From assembly GCA_024653775.1 (NCBI GenBank), contig JANLHZ010000301.1, positions 1 through 47,841 on the forward strand: DNA of 47,841 nt. The letters run 5' to 3'. Source of the DNA: Planctomycetota bacterium. GTDB lineage: Bacteria > Planctomycetota > UBA8742 > JACQVU01 > JANLHZ01. Below, piece after piece: positions 8,301 to 16,123 of the stretch. Made by a program: the position numbers and the translations under genes. A model generated the notes under the pieces. It was not told the DNA's origin and ran no database searches. It saw nothing but the letters and a program-made list of their open reading frames with translations. Every line of letters starts with the position of its first letter. Position 1 is the stretch's first letter.

Positions 8301-11300
8301 CGCTGTTCTCCGCGAACCTGATCGCGATGGCGACGACGAACGCGAGACTCGCGACTATCGCGGACGCCGCGACGAAGTATTATGGCAAGCACTCCGCGGA
8401 ACTGCTGAATTCCGAGACGCGGCAGGTCGAACTTCCCGCGAACTTCCTCGCGCTGTTAGACGAGTCCAGCGACGGTATCGACTCTGAGACTCTGAAGGAC
8501 GCGTGGGGCAAGCCGTTCGAACTCTGGAAGCCGGATTCATTCACGCCGGGCGTGGATTTCCTGGGCCTCGGAATGTGGGAACTTCGCAGCGCGGGTCCGG
8601 ACGGGATGACGGGCACCTCCGACGACGTCACCCGCGCGAACGTCCAGTACCTCACTTTCGCGCCAAGGAGAAGCGACATCTTCCTCTATCGCGCAAGTCG
8701 CGCGGAAGCCCGCAACCGCGGCGCTCCGGACCTCGCCTCGCTAAATCTCACGCAGGTCATCGAGCGCCTTAAAAGCCTCGACCAGTCCGCCCTCGACGAG
8801 CTTCAGACCCTCGGCCTTGCAGAGATTTATCCCGGAATCCAGAAAGCCTTCGTCACCGCGAACGCGCTCAGACGAAACTATCGCAGGCCGGAGCTTCGCG
8901 GCGGTGAGCGTTTCGAAAACGAACCCGTGGAGGACGAAGGCGCCGTCTGGGGCGCGGACGATTTAGACAGGCGCGCGGACGGCGCGCCACGTCCCGGTAG
9001 AGCGGGCGGCATAGGCGGCGGCGGAGCGATGCCGCCAGTCGCGAACGCTCCAGGAGGAGAAATGCCGGAGGAGGAGAGGTTGCGCGGATTTCTCGAAGAC
9101 GCCGAAGCGACGGGCGACGAGCAGGAGCAAGGCTCCCACTCTGGAGGTTTGCTGCTCACGGGGCAGAACGCGCCGCAGAGGGTTCGCGTCCGCGACTACT
9201 TCCCCGAGACTCTGCTTTTCGAGCCGAATCTGATCACCGACGAAAACGGCATGGCGAACTTCACGGTGCCGCTCGCGGACAGCATCACGACGTGGGAACT
9301 GATGATCACCGCGAACGCGCGCAGCGGAGGTCTCGGGAGCGCTCACGAGCGAGTAGTCGTGTTCCAGGATTTCTTCTGCGAGCCGGACCTTCCGGTGGCG
9401 CTGACGCGGAATGACGTCATAAACCTCCGCGTGATCGTCAGCGTGAACCAGCAGGCCCCGGTGGCGCAGACGGTGCACCTGAAACTCCATCAGGCGCCAT
9501 GGTTCGAACTAGTCGATGACAGCGCAGAGAAGGACGTCCGACTCGATCTCGGCGCGGGATTCTCGCGGAGCGTTGTCGATTTCAGGATTCGCGCGCTCCG
9601 CGTCGGCGAGCACGACGTCACCATCGAAGCCCACGGCGCGAACTACGCCGACGCGGTGCGGCAGAAGGTCCGCGTCGATCCAGGCGGCGATATGATCGTA
9701 ACGAGCGTCAGCGGGACTCTTGGCGAAAATTTCAGCACAGTGATCGACGTTCCCGAAAACGCGATCGAAGGAAGCGAACGCGTAATCGCGAGATTCTATC
9801 CCGGAGTGCTGAGCCAGGTTATCGAGGGCGCGGAAGGTCTGCTCCGCCAGCCCGGAGGATGCTTCGAGCAGACGTCGTCGAGCACGTATCCGAACATTCT
9901 GGTGCTCGATTACCTCCGCACGACTGAGCAGGAATCGCCGGACATCGAGAAGCGCGCGCTCGATTATATCGGCGCGGGGTATCAGCGCCTTCTGTCATTC
10001 GAGGTAGATGGACGCTCGGGAGGATTCAGTTGGTTTGGAGAAGCCCCCGCGAACAAAATCCTCACCGCGTACGGACTGCACGAGTTCGCGGATATGGCGA
10101 AGGTCTACGACGCAGTCGATCCGGACCTGATTCGAAGGGTCCAGAACTTCCTCGCGTCAGAGCAAAGCGAGGACGGAAGCTGGTCTCCGGACCAGAGCTA
10201 CCTCCACAGCGAGAACTGGCAGAAAATCCAGAACTCGAACCTTCTCGTCACCGCGTACGTGATGCGCTCGCTGATCGCGTCCGGTTACGCAAACGAGGCG
10301 GTCATGCGGAAGGGGTTCACGTATTTGGAGGATCATCTCGACGAGGTCGACAACGCCTACACCCGCGGCTTCGTTCTCGACGTCGCGGTGAACGCGCAGC
10401 GCAGGGGACTTCCCGTGGACGCGCTCGTCCGCACCGTCAACGGCAGCGCGAAATCCGAAGGCGAACTGCGGTACTTCGATCCGGAAATGCCGACCGCGAC
10501 TTTCGCCCATGGAAACTCCGCGTCGATCGAAACCACCGCGATGAACGTGCTAGGACTCGCGAAAGCGAGATCGAACCGCGCGTTCAGCCGCGAAGTGTAT
10601 CAAGGCGCGCTCGACTGGCTCGTCTCGAAGCGCGATCCCTCCGGCGGCTTCGGCGGGACGATGGCCACGGTTCTGACGTTCAAGGCGCTGCTCGCGGGGC
10701 TTGAGTCTTCGAGCCGGGACGCCAGCGCGCGAATCACCGTTTCCCTTGGCGAAGCGCGTCAAAGCTTCCGGCTGAACGCGGACAACTACGACATGATGCA
10801 CCAGGTGCTTTTCATGCCGGAGGACGTCGAGCACGCGGGTAATAACCTTCGCATCGAGATGGTCGGAACCGCGAAGCCCGCGTATCAGATAGTCACGCGG
10901 TACGCGATTCCGGCGCGCAATCAGACGAACCCGCTCGACATCGACGTCGAATACGGGAAGGACGAACTCGCGCCGGGCGAGACGACCACGGTCCGCGTTC
11001 TCGCGAGGAACGTGCAGGAAAGGTACTCGCACATGGTCATGCTCGATGTCCCGGTGGCGCCGGGATTCGAGGTCTTGGGCGAACCATTCGAAGCGCTCGT
11101 AACGAGCGGGAAGATCACGAGATTCGAAAACCAGGGCGATCGTTACGTGCTCTACACCGAGGGCCTTCCCGCGGGCGGGAGCTTCGAGTTCGAATTCGAG
11201 GTCGTCGCGCGGATTCCCGCGGAAATCCAGACGCCAATGGCGAGGGTCTGGGAATACTACAATCCCGAGGTCGAAGGATTCTCGGAACTCCGGAAACTCG

Positions 11301-11314
11301 TGATCCGGAATTAG
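5363..11314 (+). CDS. Giant bacterial alpha-2-macroglobulin, membrane anchored
   Basis: Bacterial alpha-2-macroglobulins trap attacking proteases at the cell envelope through a reactive thioester. The 1983-residue protein has a ~110-residue cytosolic N-terminus resembling anti-sigma-type leaders, one TM helix (about 114-135), an MG2-like domain beginning TTDKPLYQPGQTMHFRG (about 372), an acidic/Gly-rich bait-like linker (about 1173-1245) and the YFPETLLF/DSITTWEL signature (from 1279). The thioester motif CFEQ (Cys1500 to Gln1503) is followed by the alpha-helical thioester domain and a C-terminal receptor-binding-like domain. ATG follows GGAG by 6 nt. Two oddities: residues about 71-112 are encoded by degenerate direct-repeat words, and about 990-1090 resemble a type II pseudopilin globular domain. 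It has no PBP1C partner next door, unlike many proteobacterial loci. Confidence 0.93.
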   Translation: MNNEHFENAIHDYIAGKVDDSALSAIASDPEVLSDPELLELLNAAPKLRQAFAEGRLAFPLTTETKKMIMKEITSHESRITNDEKPKIEEETRAQEVSKIGNRKSRIGRPPRNPLAWMAPLAASLIICLGMLTFFTDFLKSPNRDEKFSEDISLNGAMTMEAEERAVSIATVKLPESGVQLTSVFAHDTFHAGSKAGMRVMVEVAESVAKSVPLPGAAVRILLQTPEAVANPHSQMSGARAVESQTESQGVREMSPPAVVNVPGGGLPRNQPTAPEQNPVANADAVPSSNESEAHNYANSNLSPQSGVYSLRNPGLVFEGLTDANGTVNAIFDVPLAQLGAYQLTVITSSRYGSEMNEQNIFVVKDAKLMLTTDKPLYQPGQTMHFRGLALSPATLRPVSGAELTFEVRDSEQNIVFRRKQITSDFGVVSASFRLAEEVNEGPYSVQVQSADNEDLSAGKTVRVERYTLPPFGVTLDIGRVRDFRPGETVSGSLSSVYRFGQKVKNADVIVEAILAGDSVAQFHGTTDESGDCKFELLIPDDSHTTDARLEAASNRLVLSAKVTDETDHEEGASQSLTLSREPLKVGVLIDGGTLTADVTNVLYVVVQTPGGAPARDKIVKVTLPFVGEIIANTKQSGIAEVPFFADSAKLTDQGGGNFEVPVRIEVTDQTGAKVRHEESFRAKKISAGALVIRPSQGVLLGGESLTLSLQSTMKDCVAYIDLLKGEQVVQSTSARIMAGEAKISIQPRPDVLGTIVVHAYALNQEGDVLSDTRVVYVQAQNNLQVELSADQEDSYQPGEIANFGVSVRAYDGSPVQAALGIIMVDTAVFMRGGTEIRPGIEEIYFSLVKELFERDENAGKTAPNVSIDELALRREALEDAEQLAARVLLSEAKPAVAFDNQISGMIRKQRSVYYAMENVYCSMVTNFCATSSTVNIVSGTVTLDSELIDNMIASNALTADAATDAFGHRMSALDLAHVPLFSANLIAMATTNARLATIADAATKYYGKHSAELLNSETRQVELPANFLALLDESSDGIDSETLKDAWGKPFELWKPDSFTPGVDFLGLGMWELRSAGPDGMTGTSDDVTRANVQYLTFAPRRSDIFLYRASRAEARNRGAPDLASLNLTQVIERLKSLDQSALDELQTLGLAEIYPGIQKAFVTANALRRNYRRPELRGGERFENEPVEDEGAVWGADDLDRRADGAPRPGRAGGIGGGGAMPPVANAPGGEMPEEERLRGFLEDAEATGDEQEQGSHSGGLLLTGQNAPQRVRVRDYFPETLLFEPNLITDENGMANFTVPLADSITTWELMITANARSGGLGSAHERVVVFQDFFCEPDLPVALTRNDVINLRVIVSVNQQAPVAQTVHLKLHQAPWFELVDDSAEKDVRLDLGAGFSRSVVDFRIRALRVGEHDVTIEAHGANYADAVRQKVRVDPGGDMIVTSVSGTLGENFSTVIDVPENAIEGSERVIARFYPGVLSQVIEGAEGLLRQPGGCFEQTSSSTYPNILVLDYLRTTEQESPDIEKRALDYIGAGYQRLLSFEVDGRSGGFSWFGEAPANKILTAYGLHEFADMAKVYDAVDPDLIRRVQNFLASEQSEDGSWSPDQSYLHSENWQKIQNSNLLVTAYVMRSLIASGYANEAVMRKGFTYLEDHLDEVDNAYTRGFVLDVAVNAQRRGLPVDALVRTVNGSAKSEGELRYFDPEMPTATFAHGNSASIETTAMNVLGLAKARSNRAFSREVYQGALDWLVSKRDPSGGFGGTMATVLTFKALLAGLESSSRDASARITVSLGEARQSFRLNADNYDMMHQVLFMPEDVEHAGNNLRIEMVGTAKPAYQIVTRYAIPARNQTNPLDIDVEYGKDELAPGETTTVRVLARNVQERYSHMVMLDVPVAPGFEVLGEPFEALVTSGKITRFENQGDRYVLYTEGLPAGGSFEFEFEVVARIPAEIQTPMARVWEYYNPEVEGFSELRKLVIRN

Positions 11315-11702
11315 TCCCTTATCAACGAAAACATCAGCAAAACGAGACGATTTTCTTTGCTTCCTCAGCGCGGAGGCGCAGAGAACGCGGAGACTCGCGG
11401 AGAATAGAAATTCAAATTTGCCGACCCCGCAAAGCGCTCTCGATCGCCCGGTAAACAGTGTTACAAGTTCTCTGCGCACTCCACGACTCCGCGCTTAAGA
11501 ATTTTGATTCAGGCTGCGCTTGGCTGTGCGAATCTGTGGACCAACATGTGAATCTGCGAAATCGGCGTAATCTGCGGATAGATTTTGGTTCAGGCTGCTT
11601 GGCAATGATCTTTAAAGTCCTATCCGCGCTTTTTTGCCAGCATGCAACGTTTGCCGGGTCTCCGTCGTCATTAGTGCAATCACGAAAACAGAAGGAGACC
11701 AT
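11315..11702. repeat. Repeat-rich gap between the macroglobulin and SIMPL genes
   Basis: No gene is seen. It contains an inverted pair built from AGCGCGGAG...GCGCAGAGAAC (11367-11386 and, reversed, 11467-11495). It also contains a cluster of AATCTGTGGAC / CGTAATCTGCGGAT words (11528-11580) that matches the cluster at 4929-5035. TTCAGGCTGC occurs twice (11508 and 11591 regions). The SIMPL gene promoter probably lies in the last 100 bp but could not be fixed. Confidence 0.6.
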
Positions 11703-12626
11703 ATGAAACGCTTGAATCTATCTGCTCTGATACTTTTCTGCCTTATTCCTACCGCGGGGTGTTATCAGGGCGAATCGCCTCCGATAACGATCAACTTGCC
11801 CGAGACGAAAAAGGAAGACGAGAACGAAAACCAGCCCCGCCGGGTTTACTACAACGAGTTTCAAGCCGGCTCGCGGACGTTCTCGATGTACGCCGACGCG
11901 CAGGTGAATATTACTCCGGACGAGGTTCTTATCGATCTCGGAATTGCGAACGACAGCCTCGACATCGACATCGCCACATCGAAGAACGATGAAGTACTCG
12001 AGAAGCTTCTCGGTCTGCTGGATGAACTTCAAATTCCGCGGTCCTCCGCGACTACGAACTACCTGATGGTCGAACCGCGCTCCACCTGGGAGGTAATCAA
12101 CCGTCGAAACACACCCGTGTTTCTCGGATATTTCGTCAGAAGGAACGTGACGATAGTCCTTCGCGACGTCACAAAGTTCGACTCGCTTCTCAAGGGAGCG
12201 ATCAAGCTGGGAATAAACAACGTTCACAACATCGAGTTCCGAACAACGCAGCTCAGGAAACTTCGGGATGAGGCGAGAACAATGGCTCTCGTAGCAGTAC
12301 GCGACAAGGCGAAACTCTTCACGGAGGCTCTCGGATGCACCCTCGGCGACGTGGTTTCGATTCGCGAAGACAGTTACCGCTTCAACTCGCCTTATTTCTC
12401 CTGGGATCCATGGAACAACAACAGCGGTTTCTATTCTTCCAGCGGCGGAAGCGGAAGCAGAGGTATGCCGTCTCAGAACTCGGGGACCTATGTAAGCTCC
12501 AGCACTCCGCCGGACTCCTCGACGACCCTTGCGCCGGGGCTTTTCTCGGTGAGCGTCGGCGTGACTGTTTCCTTCCTATTCAGGAACGCCGGCTCTGAAG
12601 AAGAAATATCTCCCGCGACGGATTGA
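11703..12626 (+). CDS. SIMPL-domain (DUF541) lipoprotein
   Basis: A 307-residue exported lipoprotein. It starts with a Lys/Arg n-region, a hydrophobic core and the lipobox PTAGC (Cys at about residue 20), followed by an acidic linker. From about residue 55 to the C-terminus it matches the SIMPL/BP26-OMP28 pattern: a 'form a periplasmic oligomer' domain with predicted alternating strands, the AxLxLGIxN-type segment (VLIDLGIANDSLD) and a second half DEARTMALVAVRDKAKLFTEALGC characteristic of the family. AAGGAG lies 6 nt before the chosen ATG, so longer upstream frames are unlikely. SIMPL proteins form ring-like oligomers in the periplasm. Their exact role is unclear. A Ser/Gly-rich loop (SSSGGSGSRG) is inserted near the C-terminus. 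Confidence 0.85.
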   Translation: MKRLNLSALILFCLIPTAGCYQGESPPITINLPETKKEDENENQPRRVYYNEFQAGSRTFSMYADAQVNITPDEVLIDLGIANDSLDIDIATSKNDEVLEKLLGLLDELQIPRSSATTNYLMVEPRSTWEVINRRNTPVFLGYFVRRNVTIVLRDVTKFDSLLKGAIKLGINNVHNIEFRTTQLRKLRDEARTMALVAVRDKAKLFTEALGCTLGDVVSIREDSYRFNSPYFSWDPWNNNSGFYSSSGGSGSRGMPSQNSGTYVSSSTPPDSSTTLAPGLFSVSVGVTVSFLFRNAGSEEEISPATD

Positions 12627-12648
12627 AGGTCCGGGTCCGGAGAATAAT

Positions 12649-12690
12649 TTTCCCGGGGCGGAAGTATTTTCTTCCATGCTTTCCGGGAAA
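12649..12690 (+). terminator. Stable hairpin after the SIMPL gene, possible terminator
   Basis: Perfect 8-bp arms TTTCCCGG (12649-12656) and CCGGGAAA (12683-12690) enclose a second stem GGAAG/CTTCC with loop TATTTT. It begins 23 nt after the stop. No T-run follows, so it could be an mRNA-stabilising structure rather than a terminator. Confidence 0.35.
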
Positions 12691-12780
12691 GGCCTGGAAT
12701 CGCCCGTTTCGATAGTCTGTCGCTATGGCACGGCATTTGATAAATGAAATCCACACCTTTCTATTTTCATCGGTGCGGAT

Positions 12781-13095
12781 ATGGATACTGTCGAAGTCAG
12801 CAATCTCGTAAAGGTCGAATCTGCGACCAAGTCGAACCAGCGTTTCCGCCGGACGTTCTATGTTCCGTCCGAGGAGAACGATGCCGCCCAGGAGGAATTC
12901 TCCGGAGGCCGAGGCGACGTCGATAAGGGCGCGACCATCGTAACGCTTTACACCTACCGTCCGGGACCGATACCTCCCGTGAACGGCGCGGTCGATCTGT
13001 ACGAGACGCTTTCCCCAGCGCTGAGCGCCCACCGCACGACGGTCGGGATCGCGCCGGATACGAGGATCGGCACGCTTTTCCAGGGCGTGATCTGA
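12781..13095 (+). CDS. Small hypothetical protein, 104 residues
   Basis: Not recognised. The frame has strongly GC-rich third positions like the neighbouring genuine genes and reads as a mixed alpha/beta sequence with an acidic middle (SEENDAAQEEF), a Pro-rich YRPGPIPP turn and no signal peptide, Cys or TM segment. No in-frame upstream start exists because a stop lies at 12745. The ribosome binding site is poor. A 177-codon frame on the other strand (12580-13113) is Arg-rich and looks like a shadow. The nearest genes are unrelated, so nothing can be said about function. Confidence 0.55.
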   Translation: MDTVEVSNLVKVESATKSNQRFRRTFYVPSEENDAAQEEFSGGRGDVDKGATIVTLYTYRPGPIPPVNGAVDLYETLSPALSAHRTTVGIAPDTRIGTLFQGVI

Positions 13096-13175
13096 AAGCC
13101 CGCTAACTCGCACAATATTTTGTTGCGCGCGGGATTTTATTGCGCGCGGACGAGATTCGCTGTTTTCATGAAGCC

Positions 13176-13234
13176 ATGAGCGATACTATCGTCTACACGC
13201 ACTCGGAGAAGATAAAGGAAAAGCTCGCGCGCCT
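13176..13234 (+). pseudogene. uvrC: Duplicated 5' end of uvrC (truncated copy)
   Basis: These 59 bp, starting at ATG 13176, are identical to the first 59 bp of uvrC (14146-14204) except one base (C at 13202, T at 14172). Similarity extends weakly upstream (10 of 15 bases, 13161-13175). After 13234 the copy runs into foreign sequence and would stop after about 38 codons. It is probably the original uvrC start, cut off by the insertion of the two genes that follow. Confidence 0.85.
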
Positions 13235-13236
13235 CC

Positions 13237-13653
13237 TCAGGAATCATCTTCAGAACTCAGGCCTGTTTCCGGCGAGATTTCCCCAATGCTTGTTGGAGTA
13301 ACGACAACGATTGTTTGCTTGGGCTTGCCTTTGATTTTAAGGATGAGTTTCTTGAGTTCGCCGCGTGTTCGGTACCAAGCGATCCCAAAAATTACGGCGA
13401 ATGATAGTCCGACACATCCCAGCAAATAGTTTAGGAATAAAGCTAAAGTCCACCTGAAGTCTGTCGTGGAGGTGCTGCTGATTGCGTTTATCAAAGTGGG
13501 CACACCAACGCCGAAAGACGTAATACAGACATCCTTCCACAGATTAGCTCCAGCATTCTCAATTTGATTCAATTCATCTTCCGAGGCCGCAAAATCAATG
13601 CGATCTGGATCGTAGTGAATATACTGTTTCGCTGAATTTGTTGAGATTTCCAC
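13237..13653 (-). CDS. Two-TM small membrane protein of the inserted gene pair
   Basis: A 138-residue protein with no recognised family. The N-terminal 40 residues are polar with a predicted helix (EDELNQIENAG) and are followed by two hydrophobic segments (about 41-59 and 68-93), a basic stretch (TRGELKKLILKIKGKPK) and an acidic C-terminal tail. It starts at GTG, 6 nt after the stop of the zinc-ribbon gene, so translation is probably coupled. Its stop codon lies exactly at the left edge of the inserted segment. Codon use is AT-rich compared with neighbours, which suggests transfer. Small two-TM proteins of this general plan are common in accessory DNA. No function is proposed beyond membrane location. 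Confidence 0.75.
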   Translation of the reverse strand: MEISTNSAKQYIHYDPDRIDFAASEDELNQIENAGANLWKDVCITSFGVGVPTLINAISSTSTTDFRWTLALFLNYLLGCVGLSFAVIFGIAWYRTRGELKKLILKIKGKPKQTIVVVTPTSIGEISPETGLSSEDDS

Positions 13654-13659
13654 GCTGCG

Positions 13660-13914
13660 TCAGTCAACCGAATCCGATTCAATAGTGCCGACCGAAAAAA
13701 GGCGGATGTTACCACAATTGTTGCACACCATGGCAAAACAACGTGCTTGTCCAATTGTCGCCCGAATGAAGGCATCGCTATTAGTTACATTTAGCGATAC
13801 TTCCTGGTCAAAAACCGCCCAGTTGTTTTTGCCACAACATTCACACTTGAAGTTTACATTCCTCTTCGCGAGAGTTTCGAGAAGTTGATCTCTCTTGCTT
13901 TTTGTTGTAGGCAC
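13660..13914 (-). CDS. Small zinc-ribbon protein of the inserted gene pair
   Basis: An 84-residue soluble protein. Two CxxC knuckles (Cys24/Cys27 in CECCGKNNW and Cys64/Cys67 in CNNCGNIRLFS) form a treble-clef or zinc-ribbon-like metal site around a short beta-rich middle. The N-terminus is a basic helix (TTKSKRDQLLETLAKR). The GTG start is supported by a strong GGAGG 5 nt upstream. It is first in a two-gene operon with the two-TM protein, and the pair makes up nearly all the coding capacity of the segment inserted between the two uvrC 5' copies. A pairing of a small zinc ribbon with a small membrane protein suggests a compact accessory module. The function is unknown. Confidence 0.8.
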   Translation of the reverse strand: MPTTKSKRDQLLETLAKRNVNFKCECCGKNNWAVFDQEVSLNVTNSDAFIRATIGQARCFAMVCNNCGNIRLFSVGTIESDSVD

Positions 13915-14145
13915 TTTACCTCCGAGGTTTACGAACGAGATTTGACTGAATCTCTTCTCCGCTAATTTCTATCGCTATCTTCCAAAGTATAGCTTAGAAC
14001 ATAAGAAGTGCAAAGAAAACTTCGATGCTGTCGTGGCGAAGGTATTGCCTGTCATTTCTTTTCGCATATCGAAATAGCGCTCCAAAGTTCAGAGCGGCGG
14101 AATATTACATTGTACGTCGCCATCCGATTCTGCTCTCATAAAAAA
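13915..14145. other. Right part of the inserted segment, new uvrC upstream region
   Basis: AT-rich and without a credible gene. It separates the divergent zinc-ribbon gene from the functional uvrC start and must supply the present uvrC promoter, since the original upstream region is now about 970 bp away. I looked for integron attC-type core sites and terminal inverted repeats and found none. Confidence 0.5.
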
Positions 14146-16041
14146 ATGAGCGATACTATCGTCTACACGCATTCGGAGAAGATAAAGGAAAAGCTCGCGC
14201 GCCTTCCGAAGGAACCCGGCGTGTACCTCCTCAAGGACGGCAAGGGAGACACTATCTACGTCGGGAAGGCGACTTCGCTCGCAAGCCGCGTCCGGCAATA
14301 CTTCGTCGGCTTCAGCGATTCGAGGCCTAGCATACCGTACCTGCGCGCGCAGACGGAAGATATTGACTGGATCGTCACGAAAAACGAGTTCGACGCGCTG
14401 ATCCTCGAAAATAACCTCATAAAGAAGGAAAAGCCGAAGTACAACGTTCGCCTGCGCGACGACAAGACCTACATTTCGCTGAAGCTCACCGTGAACCACC
14501 CGTTCCCGCGAATCCACGAGGAACGCGACTACAAACCCGACGGCTCGATGTACTTCGGGCCGTACTCGTCCGCGACCGCGCTTCGCGATACGCTCCGCAC
14601 CATCGGCGGGATTTTCAAACTGCGCCGGTGCAGCGACCACGAGCTGGAAACGACCGAGAAGCCTTGCCTTTACTACCACATAGGCGCTTGCAGCGCGCCC
14701 TGCGTCGGCTACGTCGATCAGGCGGAGTACGCGCGGCAAGTCGATTCCGTGGTGCTGTTCCTGCAGGGGAAGGACAAGAAGCTCGTCGACGATCTGAAGG
14801 CGCGGATGCGCGAAGCCGCGAGGAACCTGCGCTTCGAGGAGGCGAGCAGGTATCGCGATCAGATCACCGCGGTGGAGCGCACCGTCAGCGAGCAGAAAGT
14901 CGTCGCGCGGAAATACGTCGATTTCGACGCGGTCGGCTTCTTCCGGCTGTCGGACGTGACAGAGTTCAGCATCATCAGCGTGCGCAAGGGAGTTCTCGCG
15001 GGCGCCTTCGACTTCACCATCCAGAACCCGCTGTCGGAGGAGGACGTCGCGAGCCAGTTCATCCAGCAGTATTACGAGCGCGGCGCGTACGTCCCTCCTG
15101 AGATCGTCGTGCCGTGGGAGCTCGAAGATAAAAGCATCATCGAGACGTGGCTGATGCAGCGCAGGAAAGCGCAGCTTACGAGCGGGCAGAAACGGCTCAA
15201 GGTCGCGCTCGTCGTCCCCACCCGGGGCGAGCGCAAGAAGATGCTCGAACTCGCCTTCGAGAACGCGAAGGAAAGCCTTAGAAAGAAGAACGACAGGAAG
15301 CTCCAGAACGAAAAACTGCTCGAGAGTCTACGCAGCGCGCTATACCTGTCTGCGCTTCCGGAGCGGATCGAATGCTTCGACATTTCGCATTTCCAGGGTA
15401 GCGCGACTGTCGGAAGTATGGTCGTATTCGAAGGCGCGCAGCCCGCGAAGAAGGAATACCGGATGTACTCTATCAAAAGCCACGACACGAACGACGACTT
15501 CGCGAGCATGGAGGAAGTGCTAACGCGCAGGCTCGAGCGCGGCATCCGCGAGGAAAACCTCCCCGACCTCATAATCATCGACGGCGGCAAAGGCCAGCTC
15601 TCGCGGGTGCAGAGCGTTTTCGAACGCCTCGGCGTACAGGCGTACAAGGACGTGGGACTCATCAGCCTCGCAAAAAGCCGTCTGCGGACGAAGAAGGGCG
15701 TGTCGCTTCGCACCGACGAGCGCGTCTATAAACCGGATCGCGCCTTGCCGATTGTCCTCGGTCAGAGCAGCGCGGAACTGCTGCTTATCGCGCGCATCCG
15801 CGACGAGGCGCACCGATTCGCGATCACGTATCACAGAAAGAAGCGCAAGAACATCGTCTTCGAAACCGGCCTCGAAGGCATCCCCGGCCTCGGCGAGAAA
15901 CGAAGAAAGGTCCTGCTCGACAAATACGCTACGCTCGACAAAATCAAGGCGCTTTCTCTCGGTGAACTCGAATCCATAGACGGCATCCCGAAGACCCTCG
16001 CGAAGACGATTTTCGAGCACCTGCGCAGTGATGCCGATTAG
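14146..16041 (+). CDS. uvrC: Excinuclease ABC subunit C
   Basis: UvrC makes both incisions around bulky DNA lesions in nucleotide excision repair with UvrA/UvrB. The 631-residue protein is full length. It has the N-terminal GIY-YIG nuclease (GVYLLKD at 25-31, IYVGKA at 37-42), the UvrB-interacting UVR motif (about residues 205-235, NLRFEEASRYRDQI), the RNase-H-like second nuclease (ERIECFDISHFQG, DLIIIDGGKGQL) and a C-terminal tandem helix-hairpin-helix (GIPGLGEKRRKVL...SIDGIPKTLAKTI). ATG 14146 is chosen because it begins the duplicated 59-bp segment and matches the family N-terminus. It lacks a Shine-Dalgarno sequence, as does the upstream copy. An in-frame extension to 14008 is inside the inserted DNA and is not expected to be translated. 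Confidence 0.96.
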   Translation: MSDTIVYTHSEKIKEKLARLPKEPGVYLLKDGKGDTIYVGKATSLASRVRQYFVGFSDSRPSIPYLRAQTEDIDWIVTKNEFDALILENNLIKKEKPKYNVRLRDDKTYISLKLTVNHPFPRIHEERDYKPDGSMYFGPYSSATALRDTLRTIGGIFKLRRCSDHELETTEKPCLYYHIGACSAPCVGYVDQAEYARQVDSVVLFLQGKDKKLVDDLKARMREAARNLRFEEASRYRDQITAVERTVSEQKVVARKYVDFDAVGFFRLSDVTEFSIISVRKGVLAGAFDFTIQNPLSEEDVASQFIQQYYERGAYVPPEIVVPWELEDKSIIETWLMQRRKAQLTSGQKRLKVALVVPTRGERKKMLELAFENAKESLRKKNDRKLQNEKLLESLRSALYLSALPERIECFDISHFQGSATVGSMVVFEGAQPAKKEYRMYSIKSHDTNDDFASMEEVLTRRLERGIREENLPDLIIIDGGKGQLSRVQSVFERLGVQAYKDVGLISLAKSRLRTKKGVSLRTDERVYKPDRALPIVLGQSSAELLLIARIRDEAHRFAITYHRKKRKNIVFETGLEGIPGLGEKRRKVLLDKYATLDKIKALSLGELESIDGIPKTLAKTIFEHLRSDAD

Positions 16042-16115
16042 CCGCGTAGCGGCGGGATGTTTGTAGCTTCGACGCGAACTCCGCGTGAGCCGCGTAGCGG
16101 CGGGATGTTTGTAGC
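16041..16115 (-). repeat. Two REP-like units, downstream side of the transposase
   Basis: A 27-bp sequence (GCCGCGTAGCGGCGGGATGT then TTGTAGC) occurs twice, at 16041-16067 and 16089-16115, with a 48-bp period. Each contains a GCCGC-GTA-GCGGC hairpin. The intervening CTTCGACGCGAACTCCGCG links to the copies at 4795 and 16652. The first unit begins in the last base of the uvrC stop codon. Confidence 0.75.
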
Positions 16116-16123
16116 AGGAACAG

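Noticed and set aside
13235-14145. Integron cassette (attC) explanation for the insert at uvrC
   Set aside because: No pair of RYYYAAC/GTTRRRY core sites was found, and integron insertion would not duplicate 59 bp of uvrC.
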